A stretch of DNA of 64,000 nt from Tritrichomonas musculus (Eukaryota; Parabasalia; Tritrichomonadida; Tritrichomonadidae), in contig JAPFFF010000064.1 of assembly GCA_039105265.1 (NCBI GenBank), forward strand, positions 186,001 to 250,000, in the 5' to 3' direction. Under the pieces are notes generated by a model that did not search any database, had not been told where the DNA came from, and saw nothing but the letters and a program-made list of their open reading frames with translations. A program made the translations under genes and the position numbers. Of this stretch, positions 18,527 to 29,986 are shown piece by piece; position 1 is the stretch's first letter, and each line of letters opens with the position of its first letter.

Positions 18527-19189
18527 ATGAACGCCGAGAAATATCAGCATTATCTTTCCAAATTTGATGAAAAGGATACAGATAATAAAGGATCAATCAA
18601 TCTTAAACAATTTACATCACTCTTCTCGGAAATCATGGGTGGTAATTCAAACGATGAATCAGCCGAAATGTATTTTAGAGGTATTGATATCAATGACAAT
18701 AACGTAATTACACGCAAAGAATTCTCTGATTTTGTTACGGCCTCATTAACTAATGACGAAGATTATATGATTCAATTAGCCTTTAGATCTTTTGATAAGG
18801 ACCAAAGCAAAAATCTTAATTGCGCTGAAGTAAAAGCAATTACCAAATATGTTGGCCGTGATATGACTGATGAAGAAATTGAATCAGCAATGCAATCTTA
18901 TACTGGAAGTAAGAAAGGAAGCCTTACATATGCTCAAATATATAAAATGATTACAGGTAAAGATCTCGAAGGCGCTAAATCTGACAAAACCAAATCTGAG
19001 AATACCAATTCCGAGAAGCGAAGTTCTGTTACTGTTACCGGCATACATAATAGAGATGCACCATCTGAGGTTTCTGTCAAACCTCATCCAACCAAACCGG
19101 CCAATCCAGCTGCTTCATCAACTCCTGCAGCTGCAGCATCTGCCCAAGAAGATGCTAAGAAAAAGTCAAAATGTTGTCTTCTTATATAA
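18527..19189 (+). CDS. EF-hand protein with C-terminal CaaX box
   Basis: A 220-residue protein with an N-terminal calmodulin-like half and a Lys/Ser/Ala/Pro-rich tail. EF loop 1 is residues 17-28 (position 12 is Q rather than E). Loop 2 is 54-65 (DINDNNVITRKE, N at position 6) and loop 3 is 90-101 (DKDQSKNLNCAE); a fourth loop near 127-138 is degenerate. The protein ends KKKSKCCLLI: a CLLI CaaX box with an adjacent Cys and a polybasic stretch, the standard signal for prenylation, possibly plus palmitoylation. The sequence thus predicts a calcium sensor tethered to a membrane through a flexible stalk. Intact, with its own spacer on both sides. Confidence 0.85.
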   Translation: MNAEKYQHYLSKFDEKDTDNKGSINLKQFTSLFSEIMGGNSNDESAEMYFRGIDINDNNVITRKEFSDFVTASLTNDEDYMIQLAFRSFDKDQSKNLNCAEVKAITKYVGRDMTDEEIESAMQSYTGSKKGSLTYAQIYKMITGKDLEGAKSDKTKSENTNSEKRSSVTVTGIHNRDAPSEVSVKPHPTKPANPAASSTPAAAASAQEDAKKKSKCCLLI

Positions 19190-19556
19190 TTTTATTGTGA
19201 TTATAAATATTTAGTTTAATATTTTACATTTGATTGCTTATGCATTTTTATTCAGTGTTTTTATTGACCTAGCCCTGATGTAAGATAATAGTTATATCAT
19301 AAATTGATTTTTATTATTTTATTTTTGTAATTTATATTCATATTTTTACTTTCAAAACCAATTTATTATGATTAATAGTTGAATTATTCTAAAGAAGAGG
19401 AATAAAACGAAAAACATATTTTTCAATGATTTACATTTTTTTTTTTTTTTTGAATTTACATTCAATCATTTGAAAAGAATTCATCTCAATTTTTTACAAC
19501 AAATAAATCTGAATTAGAAATGATATTTTTATAGCATATTATAATAAATTAACATA
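19190..19556. other. A+T-rich spacer between convergent genes
   Basis: Lies between the 3' ends of the EF-hand gene and the membrane-protein gene. It has T runs near 19437-19452 and no other recognised content. Confidence 0.5.
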
Positions 19557-20672
19557 TTAAGAATTATATGGATGCTGTTGAGGATTATTTGATTGCTGAA
19601 GATACATTTGTTGCTGATCATTGTTATAATATAGATAATTATTCATTGTATCAGGATGCTGAGCAGGATAAATCACTTCAGGAACTGGACTCTGTGTGTA
19701 AATCTCATTCTCACTATTTAATGGATTATTATCCAAATTACCCAAATCTTTCTTCTTTTTATTTCTTCTCAAGCAGAAATAAATCAGAAGTATCATCACA
19801 ATAACGAGGAACAAGCTGACAATAACCAAGACGACAATTATGTTTTCAAAATCGTACTGATTGCATTCAACTGAAACAAAATCAACAATATCCAAGAGGC
19901 AACCGTCTGAAGTACATCTTGTAATTGAATCTGCTTCACAAACATTCTGATGATATGGCGATCCAATCGATTTCGTTCGACGACGATAGAAAATTGAATA
20001 ATGATTTTTTTCATCGTTTTGATTCAAATTAAATTTGACAAAATTGCCGGTTTTGACGGTTGTACTGTGAATGTCATTGTCATAATAAGTTGCATAAGGC
20101 TTGACAAAATCTTTTGTATAAATAGAAGCATGATGGTTACTCTCATCAAAAGGAACTCCCAATTCAATTGTAAATTTTTGATTGTTTGAGTCAAAAATGG
20201 GCGAAAAAACACATAATTCGGTATTTCTAAAATGCAATTCTATGATATTTGAGCCATAAACAAATGTAGACGAATTGCTACAGAGTTCTGATGGAATTAT
20301 CCAGAAATTTATTTGATGTTGATAAGAATCTATTTTGGACCAAAAAGTTAGAGTGGCATTATCGGTCCCTTCGATGGATAAACCAATAGGCTGTGGATAA
20401 ATTGATACTAATGTTCCATCAATGCTGACATTTTGAATATTGAAATTTGGCGAATATGGAATTAAAAAAAACAAGCGTTGCTTTCTTCCTTTAAAAAATA
20501 TATTGAGCGTATCCTTTTCACTAATTGATATATTATAAAAACCTTGCTCTGAATATTGTAGATTTTGAGACTTTTTCTCGTAATCTGCTTGTTTAGGGAA
20601 ATTGTCGTCTTTTATTATTTTTGAATCGAATGAGAAAGAAAGTTTAATAAATACGAAAATGAAAATATCCAT
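19557..20672 (-). CDS. Type I membrane protein, trichomonad-specific
   Basis: A 371-residue protein starting at ATG 20672. The N-terminus MDIFIFVFIKLSFSFDS is a signal peptide. The extracellular part is beta-rich with several possible N-glycosylation sites (for example NISIS, NATLT, NSSTF) and four or more cysteines just before the membrane (CEADSITRCTSDGCLLD, then VECNQ). One transmembrane helix follows at about 282-304 (IIVVLVIVSLFLVIVMILLI), then CLRRNKKKK as stop-transfer and a Q/N/P/Y-rich cytoplasmic tail. The general build matches abundant trichomonad surface proteins of unknown ligand. A TCATCATCC motif just upstream is a possible initiator. Confidence 0.8.
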   Translation of the reverse strand: MDIFIFVFIKLSFSFDSKIIKDDNFPKQADYEKKSQNLQYSEQGFYNISISEKDTLNIFFKGRKQRLFFLIPYSPNFNIQNVSIDGTLVSIYPQPIGLSIEGTDNATLTFWSKIDSYQHQINFWIIPSELCSNSSTFVYGSNIIELHFRNTELCVFSPIFDSNNQKFTIELGVPFDESNHHASIYTKDFVKPYATYYDNDIHSTTVKTGNFVKFNLNQNDEKNHYSIFYRRRTKSIGSPYHQNVCEADSITRCTSDGCLLDIVDFVSVECNQYDFENIIVVLVIVSLFLVIVMILLIYFCLRRNKKKKDLGNLDNNPLNSENEIYTQSPVPEVIYPAQHPDTMNNYLYYNNDQQQMYLQQSNNPQQHPYNS

Positions 20673-20959
20673 TTGGATGATGATTTTTAATACAGATAAA
20701 ATCTTGAATGAAATTTTAGCGGAGAAAGATTATGTAAAGTTTACAATCTTATTAATTGAAAACTACACAAATTTTAAATTAATAAAATAAGAGTATCTAA
20801 AGATAAAATACATATTATTATCATTAAATTTTATAATTTAATTTTTAATCTATCATGCCATTTCTGAAAATCATTAAAATTTCACAATAATGTCCAAACA
20901 ATTTTTTAATAAATTTATAATAAAGAATAAAATCATATTAATTAAAACACATTTTTTAT

Positions 20960-21902
<943 letters not shown>

Positions 21903-22146
21903 TTCAAAAATCATCGTCAGAAAATTTGAAAAGCACTTAACATTTATATTTTTCAAAACAGTTTTATATTAATCTCTAATATAAAATTATTAATTTTTTT
22001 TCAATATTAATTATTATATTATTCTTTAAAATTAATCATTTCATTATATTATTATTTTTTTGAGAAATTTTATGATATAAATATTATATTTATAAAAATT
22101 TTTATTTTCTATTTTCTGAATATATTTGTCCTCATTTTATGAAAAA

Positions 22147-22590
22147 ATGATCGTAGATAATTTTAAAATTATCTTGGATGGCGATTTAAAGTGCAAAAAG
22201 TATTCAAAATTGACAGAAATCAAATAAATTCGTATTGAGAAGAACGGAACTAAATAACAGCCCATTTTTATATACGTAAGAAAAAATGAAAGATACTGTT
22301 TCTTATTCCAAGATACTTTGCATTACTGTTACTCCAATAATCGAAGTTTCAAGCCATTCATGTACTGCAAAAGCTACTTATTCCAATTTATCATTCAGCA
22401 TCAATCAATTCCAATAAAAGATGAAAACAAACGTGACTTTTTTAACTGAATTATTGTTTAGGTGACCAAAAAACTATCAAATTTTTATAATATAACCTTG
22501 AAGATGCAATGAAAGTCTTTGATTTTATTCAAATCGATGTTTATGAAATGCAACCGCATTACCTACATAAATATTCACGATACCAAAACA
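22147..22590 (+). pseudogene. Unrecognised dead gene
   Basis: From an ATG at 22147 one frame reads MIVDNFKIILDGDLKCKKYS. It passes two TAA codons and continues in the same frame as QPIFIYVRKNERYCFLFQDT and on to KDENKRDFFN, about 100 codons. A second stretch in another frame (NLEDAMKVFDFIQIDVYEMQ) follows up to about 22590. The residue composition is protein-like while the DNA has stops and a shift, which suggests an old gene relic. Family unknown. Confidence 0.4.
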
Positions 22591-23020
22591 TATAGAAAAG
22601 TCCAATTGAATCTTAAAGCTGGTTTAATACCCAAAATGATAAAGCAGGAAAAAAAAAATTATTTTGTTTGTAATTAATCACAAACAGGACAAGAAGCAAG
22701 AAATATGAAATATCATGTCATACTGACTAAATAAATGCTTATATTTCAATTATTGCAATTTTCTTCACAATGATCATACTTATTAAACAATGAAGCACAA
22801 TGTAAAGTTTTTTTCTTCATGACTTTGCGTATTAACAGAAGTAATGTGGACATCACTGGATCTTTATATTTTCCAGAGTTTGACGAAATTTATATAATGC
22901 ATATTTTGTATAATTAAACAAAACTTGCCATTAACTGTGCACACCAATAAAAATATAAATAAAAACATAATTATCATTAAATGCAATTAAAAACGAAATG
23001 TTTTACTTATGAAATTATCC
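22591..23020. other. Spacer, nothing recognised
   Basis: Mixed A+T-rich sequence, a little more complex than typical spacer near 22690-22870. It may hold further remains of the preceding dead gene, but nothing can be supported. Confidence 0.4.
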
Positions 23021-23263
23021 TTAGTTGAAATTTTTAGTAAATTTGTAGATGTCATTTGCAGTCGTGTAAATCTCATCAAAAGGCTGCGTTATTTTATCAA
23101 CAGCATTGAAAAGTTCTTTGGCTTCTCTTGGAACAAATTTGCTTTTTATTTCATTTTCGACAGCATGCCTCAGTTCTTTGGGAATCGCTTTTCTTATTTC
23201 TTTTGGAATTGCCTTTTTGACATGATTTTCAGCTTTCTTGAAAACCTTCTTCAACCAACCCAT
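23021..23263 (-). CDS. Small basic amphipathic protein
   Basis: From ATG 23263 this is an 80-residue protein beginning MGWLKKVFKKAENHVKKAIP. It contains a short tandem repeat (KKAIPKEI then RKAIPKEL) and ends IYTTANDIYKFTKNFN. The N-terminal half is a strongly cationic amphipathic helix. Base composition is higher in G+C than the surroundings, which supports a real or recently real gene. No signal peptide. It could be a membrane-active peptide or a small scaffold; no family recognised. It resembles in general style (MGxxxx-basic helix) the small Polinton virion protein at 3449-3880, without clear homology. Confidence 0.45.
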   Translation of the reverse strand: MGWLKKVFKKAENHVKKAIPKEIRKAIPKELRHAVENEIKSKFVPREAKELFNAVDKITQPFDEIYTTANDIYKFTKNFN

Positions 23264-23658
23264 TGAGAAAAATGAACTGATATAAAATGTTATGACATTA
23301 CAATTAATTATCAAATATATTACAATTAAATTTGATAAAAAAAAAAAAAAAAAAATCCTTAGTGGTATTCAATTTAGAAATGATTTTTTATTTGAATAAA
23401 AATTTTCATAATCCGTGTGACATTTGTATTTATGAAAACATTTCCAAAAAGTCATTTAAAATTTGAATTGAAAATTAACTGCTGGATTAAATAAAAGCAA
23501 ACAGAATATGAAGACGATTTATTAGCTTTTATTTTGCTGATATTAAAAAAAATCAGACATTTCTTTGGATAAGAGTAATAAAACTCATATTTTTGAATTG
23601 AGAGGATAAATACATTATGATACTTTTAAGTATGTAATCATTCTTTTGAGAACAAATA
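23264..23658. other. A+T-rich spacer
   Basis: Contains an A run at about 23338-23355. No gene recognised; it ends at the left tip of the long-TIR element. Confidence 0.5.
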
Positions 23659-25380
23659 CAGAAAAGGATTCAAATGTGAAAATGGATTTAAATGTGATCA
23701 GAAAATTTTTAAAATTTTTTAAAATTTTTGATTTATTTTTGATTTTTCTTTAGATACAAAGACTTTGGTAATAAATGAAATATATCAATATGTTAAGCAC
23801 TTAATAGTTGATATAAACAAATATAGAATTCGAACCAAAAATTGAAATTTTAGCATTTTTTCTATTGCTGAAGATGAAAAAATAAAATCGAAATATCGGA
23901 TTATTTGGATTATTGTTTCCATATTGAATCATATATATCGCTTCTATATATATTATTGCATAATAAACAAAAGTAAAATTATAACTCTTTATGCTAACAT
24001 TTTTGAGAAAAATCGAAATTTTGATTTTTAATGTACGTTTAAAATTATGGATTTTTTTTAAAGCCTATAATCTATTTTTTAATTAGTTCAGATGAATTCT
24101 ACAATGATTATCTTAATTAACACAGTATACAAAATATTTATAACTAGGTGAATCGAAAAATTATATTATGAAAACTTAGATAAAACCTTTTTAAAAATGA
24201 ATTTGAAATAAAATGCTAAATCTTTATAATATTTCATCCTAAGCCATCTTTTTACTGTTGAAATCATCCATCATCTTTTAATAACTTGTATTATTATAAA
24301 AATATCATTCATATACCAAGATATCAATGAGATCATGATTTAGATAAAAATAAACGTCTAATTTATATAAACGGATATTTTGGGATAAAACTTTTATTCT
24401 ATTAGTTTTTTTGATCATTTTAGATATATATCAATTCATATAATACCATAGATCAATAATTGGCAAAAATCATGACTAGCTTTTATTTTGATTTTAATTT
24501 TTTTCCAAAATATCATATTTTTGAAATGCTCAAAAATAATTCCCATTTATATGTTGAAACTCTTTTATATTCATTGACATATTATTATCAAGCATTGAGC
24601 ATAAAACTGAGTTATTTCTGTGAGCCATTTCCTTTTCAACATATAAATATTCATTCATTTTCACAAATTTCAAAATTTTTCAAAAATGATCGTAAAAGTT
24701 CATATATTATTTGGATTATTAAGCTTAAATCATATTTCTCTATTTTCATATTCAAGACTAATATTTTTATTACTTTACTTTTAAGAAGGCATGCTCATAT
24801 TGACTATTAAAACGAAATGTTTTTTTGAGAATTGTCTTTATTATTTTTCACATCAAAGCTTTGCTTTTAATTGAGTTAGATATAATCTAAATGTTTCTTC
24901 AATAATTATTTTGCTTATATTACTTATATATATGAGGATATCATTAATAAAGAAATTTGAACAGATATAATAGCTAGACAAATTTTTTTATTAATTTTAA
25001 ACGTACATTAAAAATCAAAATTTCGATTTTTCTCAAAAATGTTAGCATAAAGAGTTATAATTTTACTTTTGTTTATTATGCAATAATATATATAGAAGCG
25101 ATATATATGATTCAATATGGAAACAATAATCCAAATAATCCGATATTTCGATTTTATTTTTTCATCTTCAGCAATAGAAAAAATGCTAAAATTTCAATTT
25201 TTGGTTCGAATTCTATATTTGTTTATATCAACTATTAAGTGCTTAACATATTGATATATTTCATTTATTACCAAAGTCTTTGTATCTAAAGAAAAATCAA
25301 AAATAAATCAAAAATTTTAAAAAATTTTAAAAATTTTCTGATCACATTTAAATCCATTTTCACATTTGAATCCTTTTCTG
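23659..25380. mobile_element. Long terminal-inverted-repeat element (foldback/Tc1-like), TA-flanked
   Basis: Two arms of 389 bp, 23659-24047 and 24992-25380, are inverted copies of each other; every segment I compared is identical. Tips read CAGAAAAGGATTCAAATG and its mirror, each bordered outside by TA. The 944-bp centre holds one 116-codon frame (24460-24810, plus; MAKIMTSFYFDFNFFPKYHI), hydrophobic and A+T-biased, without a transposase motif. Near-identical arms imply recent insertion or ongoing gene conversion. The element is probably non-autonomous and mobilised in trans. Confidence 0.8.
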
Positions 25381-25595
25381 TATTGATTTTTTTTTTGACT
25401 TAAATACATTAGTTTTATTAATATATTTAAAAATGGGATTAATTCTTTTTGTTTCTGAATATTAAAGTTTTTTGAATTCATTTGCTTCATTGAATCATTG
25501 AAAATATTCAAAATAATAATAAAATTTGATTGCTTTATTTTCTTTTTTATTGAAATGAGTTTGATCAAATTGGATCTTTTTTTAGCAATGCTGTT

Positions 25596-26072
25596 TTAAT
25601 AGAATCGAAGGCTTTGAAGGAATTCTTCGAGGGTAATTTTTCCATCACCATCTTTATCTTTTTCAGCGATCACGGCTTTTGCCTGCTCTCTTGTTGCTTT
25701 TCCACCGCTGATTAAATTCATTGAATTGAAGATTTCATCCTCATCAAGGGCGCCGTTATGGTCAACATCAAGTTTTTTGAACATTTCAATGGCCGCATTT
25801 TGAGCATCGACAATAGCTTTACCGATTATTTTGAGAGCATCAACAAATTCGTTAAAATCGAGTGTTCCATCGTGATCTTTATCTCCAAGTGCGAAAATCA
25901 AGTCAACTCGATCTACTGGGAAATTTTGAGCCTTTAAGGCTTCTGTCATTTCATTCTTATCGAGCTTTCCATTGTGATCTTTATCTAAGGCTTCAAAATG
26001 GGTTTTTAATTGAGCAATTTGCTCTTCTGTTGGCTCAGGGAATGTGAACTTTGGTACGTCGAAGGTTGCCAT
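25596..26072 (-). CDS. Four-EF-hand calcium-binding protein
   Basis: A 158-residue protein with four canonical EF loops at residues 30-41 (DKDHNGKLDKNE), 64-75 (DKDHDGTLDFNE), 102-113 (DVDHNGALDEDE) and 139-150 (DKDGDGKITLEE). All have acidic residues at positions 1, 3 and 12 and Gly at 6, so all four should bind calcium. A Pro-rich 15-residue N-terminus precedes the first helix. Unlike calmodulin, it is longer at the N-terminus and ends LQSLRFY. Well matched to trichomonad calmodulin/centrin-like sensors. A TCACTTTTATT initiator lies 14 bases before the ATG. Confidence 0.92.
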   Translation of the reverse strand: MATFDVPKFTFPEPTEEQIAQLKTHFEALDKDHNGKLDKNEMTEALKAQNFPVDRVDLIFALGDKDHDGTLDFNEFVDALKIIGKAIVDAQNAAIEMFKKLDVDHNGALDEDEIFNSMNLISGGKATREQAKAVIAEKDKDGDGKITLEEFLQSLRFY

Positions 26073-26078
26073 CTTTAA

Positions 26079-26088
26079 ATAAAAGTGA
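26079..26088 (-). promoter_or_regulatory. Initiator (Inr) of the EF-hand gene
   Basis: On the minus strand the sequence is TCACTTTTAT, a close match to the trichomonad initiator (TCAYTWYT). The A of TCA would give a 14-base leader. Confidence 0.6.
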
Positions 26089-26711
26089 TGCGTATTTCAT
26101 CTCACTTTAAATTGAATTTTGAATTAGAGAGAGTTCTGAAAAATTGAATTAAAGATAGATTCAATCGTGATTGATTTCTCCACAAAATAAAAAAAAACTA
26201 ATGTTATCATTTCCATGCACTTTATGAATATTTTATGCCATTAAAGATTATTAGAAAGTATTATGGAAAAGATTGATTTAATATACTGAATTACATTATT
26301 AATAATGATAAATATATATCAAAATTAAATAAATAACTAATAGTGTATAATAAATTTTGTTGAATAACTTTTTTAAAAAAATACACAAGATAATATTATT
26401 TTTTTTTTCGGGAATTTTTTAAAGCTCTATTTCCATTGTTGCTTTAATAAATATTATATTATGGCAAATCTAATTATTACCGATAAAAATATCATAATAT
26501 CTTGAAAAAGCTAATAGATTGAAGTTCGGTGAAATTTCATTCAGAAATAAATTCAAATTTTTGAATGATTTTTCAATTTGATATGATGTTATTGTTGATA
26601 TGATTATTCACATTTTTAAAATATTTGTAATTAAATAAAAAAATACATTTTTTAATTAGAACAAAAATATTTTTATTCATGATTACTTTGATAAATATAT
26701 AAATTTTTTTT
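26089..26711. other. A+T-rich spacer
   Basis: About 0.6 kb with T/A runs near 26398-26410. No gene or repeat recognised. Confidence 0.5.
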
Positions 26712-28202
26712 TTAATTCATGGTATTTAAAATGGACAAGGATCTTTTGTTTGAAGCCATATTATAATAACGAGCTGATTCTTCTTTATCGACAGGCACTC
26801 CATCTCCATTAAAAAGCATCACAGCAAAATTAATCATTGCATTAATATGTTCCTTATCAGCTGCAATTTTGAAATATTTCGCAGCCTCTTCTTTATTCAC
26901 AGGGACGCCTTCGCCTTTAAACAATTGCAGAGCCATGTTATATATAGCATCGACATGGCCTTCATTAGCTGCATTTGAATAATAACGGAAGGCTTCTTCT
27001 TTGTCAACAGGGACACCATCACCTTTAGAAAGAATGACGCCGTAATTATTCATTGCATTGATGTTTCCCTTATCAGCTGTTATTTTGAAATAACGAGCTG
27101 CTTCTTTTTTGTCAACAGAGACGCCGTCACCGTTATATAGCATCAATGCATAATTGTACATTGCATTCAAATCGCCTTTATCAGCAGCATTTTTGAAATA
27201 TGAAGCAGCTTCAGCTTTATTCATCGCAACACCTTCACCTTTGAATAACAAAGCGCCATAATTGTTCATTGCTTCGATTTGTCCTTCATCCAGAGCTTTT
27301 TTATAATGTTTGGCAGCTTCTTTATGATCAGCTGGAATTCCTTCTCCTTTGTGAAGAATGACGCCATAATCAAACATGGCTTCAACTTGCCCTTTTTCAG
27401 TTGCCATTTTATAATATCGCGCCGATTCTTGCTTGTCAACAGGAACGCCATCGCCTTTATAAAGCATCAATGCGTATGCATACATCGCTTTAATATCGCC
27501 ATTGTCCGCTGCCATCTTCATGTAATAGGCAGCTTCCTGCGGATTTTCAGAGACACCTTCGCCTTTGAGAAGCATCAAACCGTAATTTTTCATTGAATTA
27601 ACTTGGCCTTGATCTGCTGCCATTTTCATATATTTGGCAGCTTCTTCTTTATCAACTGTAACGCCATCTCCGTTTAATTTGAGTGTTGCATAGTTGTTCA
27701 TTGCATTAATATGGCCTTCATCGGCTGCATTCTTTAAATATTTGGCTGCTTCTTCATGATCTGGTGCGATGCCATCTCCGTTTAACAACATCATGCCATA
27801 ATTGTACATTGAAATGACATCGTGATTGTCTGCTGCTATTTTCAAATACTTTGCTGCTTCTTCTTTGTTAATTGGGATTCCATCACCATTAAGTAATATA
27901 AAAGCGTAATTTTTGATTGAATTAAGCATACCAATATCAGCAGCCTTCTTGAAATATTTTGAGGCTTCGAGTTTATCAGCCGGAATTCCATCTCCTTTGA
28001 ACAGGATTATTGCATAGTTGTAAATTGCATTTAATTGACCTTTATCTGCAGCTATTTTGAAATAATATGCTGCAGTTTTCTTGTCCATCGGGATTCCATT
28101 GCCAGTGGATAAACGTAATGCCTGATTATATATTTCATCTTTATCAAGATCATTTATATCGCAAGTTTTTTCAATATTTTCTTTAGTACTATTCGTAATC
28201 AT
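26712..28202 (-). CDS. Sel1-repeat protein (long)
   Basis: A 496-residue protein built of about thirteen Sel1-like repeats of 36 residues after a 25-residue N-terminal lead (MITNSTKENIEKTCDINDLD). A typical unit is AAKYFKIAADKGxINAMxNYGxMLxxGDGVPVDKEE. The repeats are more alike than in the shorter protein at 9692-10804, suggesting recent internal duplication. No kinase, signal peptide or membrane segment. Expected to be a cytosolic solenoid adaptor. The ATG at 28202 is the first in frame, and a TCATTTTAA motif lies about 29 bases upstream. Intact. Confidence 0.92.
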   Translation of the reverse strand: MITNSTKENIEKTCDINDLDKDEIYNQALRLSTGNGIPMDKKTAAYYFKIAADKGQLNAIYNYAIILFKGDGIPADKLEASKYFKKAADIGMLNSIKNYAFILLNGDGIPINKEEAAKYLKIAADNHDVISMYNYGMMLLNGDGIAPDHEEAAKYLKNAADEGHINAMNNYATLKLNGDGVTVDKEEAAKYMKMAADQGQVNSMKNYGLMLLKGEGVSENPQEAAYYMKMAADNGDIKAMYAYALMLYKGDGVPVDKQESARYYKMATEKGQVEAMFDYGVILHKGEGIPADHKEAAKHYKKALDEGQIEAMNNYGALLFKGEGVAMNKAEAASYFKNAADKGDLNAMYNYALMLYNGDGVSVDKKEAARYFKITADKGNINAMNNYGVILSKGDGVPVDKEEAFRYYSNAANEGHVDAIYNMALQLFKGEGVPVNKEEAAKYFKIAADKEHINAMINFAVMLFNGDGVPVDKEESARYYNMASNKRSLSILNTMN

Positions 28203-29200
28203 TTATTTTTTTGCTTTAAAATATTTAAAATGATATGATTCCATTCAGAAACAATACTATTATATTTTCACGAAAATTCAATTAACTTTTTGTATGTGAG
28301 TAAATTATCGGAATCAAATAATTGAATATATTTATAAAAAATTCTGATATATCGTCAAGTTAAATAATTTTTTTGTATTGCTAACATAACTTTCAGAACT
28401 TTTTGTGATGAATCAAAAAATAAAAAAAGAAATTCAAAAATAGAAGCATTGATAATATAAATTGGAATTTAACAACATAAATTCATGTTTTTAAAATGAT
28501 TGGAAATTTTTTTTGATGCATAAATTAATAGGATATTGGTAAAACCCAAAGAATTTAATAATTGTTATATATAATGCTTATTAGAAAGGAAAACCCTATT
28601 TAAATTATAATATAATGCATTTTAATTACAGTAGTTATAAAATATCATGAATAAATAAAATAATATTTAAATAATTCAAATAATGCATAACAAAACTTTT
28701 GAAGAAAGAATAATTATCAAATGCTTTTATATTTTTAACATTATTTGAAAGGATATTTACAAAGAAATAATATGTTTAACTCAATCTTCAAAAAATGTAT
28801 TTAGGATATTAAAATTTTTATTGTAATATCACAAAATATCATTGTCAAAATAAAAAATCTTAAAAACATTAATTATAAAACCCAATTTAATGATGAAAAT
28901 AGAGTAAAAAAAAAAAAAAATATAAAAATCAAATGCATATTTTATTGAATGAATGACATATTATACATTAAGATCATTTTTTGACATGTGATAAAATTAT
29001 TATATTTGAATCAATATAATATTCTGTCAATGTACGAATATTTATAGATAATACCGCTTTGTTATCTTTTTGGATTGCAGAGGCTGTGAAGAGATTCAAA
29101 AGCTTTTGACATTTCTAATCTTATTTCTTCATAACGTTGATCAGGATAAAAAGGAAAAGGAAAAGTATTACATTTCATTTAGTAAAAAAATTTTTTTTTA
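28203..29200. other. A+T-rich spacer
   Basis: About 1 kb of A+T-rich DNA with an A run near 28907-28921. A more complex patch near 29045-29165 lies just beyond the 3' end of the metallo-hydrolase gene. No gene recognised. Confidence 0.5.
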
Positions 29201-29986
29201 TTATACAAAATGCAACCTTTTTGGATTATATATGATACCAACTCCGTTGTTTCCGTATGCAATCATCGGCTGGAAGTCGAATTTGAATTCCTTTGATTCG
29301 TACGGCTGAGCTGTGAAATCTTTCGTGTAGCAAATTTTATTAGCAAGATCGAGGAGGTCTTCCACGTATTGTAAGTCAAGAGTACGATCTGTCTCGTTGT
29401 AATGTCCGGGGTAAATTTCTGTCCATTTGTCTTTTATCGAGATCAAGTGCTTCAAGGTTCCGATCAGAGATTCGAGAGGATATTTTGAAACATGCATCCA
29501 GCAGGCGCTGTTGCCAATTGCATCACCGGAAATCAAATATTTACCTTTTTTGTCCAAAAATCCGATTGATCCTAGTGTATGTCCGTGCATTTCAATTACT
29601 TCAATTTCTCTATTTCCAAGATCAAACGTGTAACCATTTCGAATGTTTTCTATCTTCCCTTTGTAGTTAGGAATTAGGCTTTTATCGGCTTGATCCATGT
29701 AAATTGTGTCAAATTCGTCAATTGATCCAACATGATCAATATGGCCATGAGTGAGAGCAAGAATAAAAGGTTTTTGTGTAACCTTTTTAATCAAATCTTT
29801 AAAGTTTTTTATTAAATGCCCGGCGTCTATAACTAAAGCTTTTTCTGAACCTTCCAATATGTAAATTGAAACAGGAACTCCTTCTTGGGTATGCAATAGC
29901 CAAAGATCTTCACGTGGCTTGTAAACAACCGCATCTTCATTTTCGAAAACAGGCTTTAAAGTGGTAGGTTGACGACGATCATTCAT
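29201..29986 (-). CDS. Metallo-beta-lactamase-fold hydrolase
   Basis: A 261-residue enzyme with the complete MBL-fold metal ligands: HxHxDH at residues 80-85 (HGHIDH), a His at 136 in HGHTLGS, Asp 155 in SGDAIG and His 195 in YPGHYNE. The N-terminal beta strands VSIYILEGSEKALVIDAG are typical. No signal peptide, so probably cytosolic. Family members include glyoxalase II, lactonases and other thioester or ester hydrolases; the substrate cannot be told. Its closest look is bacterial, and trichomonads are known to have taken up many such genes from prokaryotes, so lateral origin is likely. Base composition is somewhat higher in G+C than the spacers around it. Intact. Confidence 0.9.
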   Translation of the reverse strand: MNDRRQPTTLKPVFENEDAVVYKPREDLWLLHTQEGVPVSIYILEGSEKALVIDAGHLIKNFKDLIKKVTQKPFILALTHGHIDHVGSIDEFDTIYMDQADKSLIPNYKGKIENIRNGYTFDLGNREIEVIEMHGHTLGSIGFLDKKGKYLISGDAIGNSACWMHVSKYPLESLIGTLKHLISIKDKWTEIYPGHYNETDRTLDLQYVEDLLDLANKICYTKDFTAQPYESKEFKFDFQPMIAYGNNGVGIIYNPKRLHFV

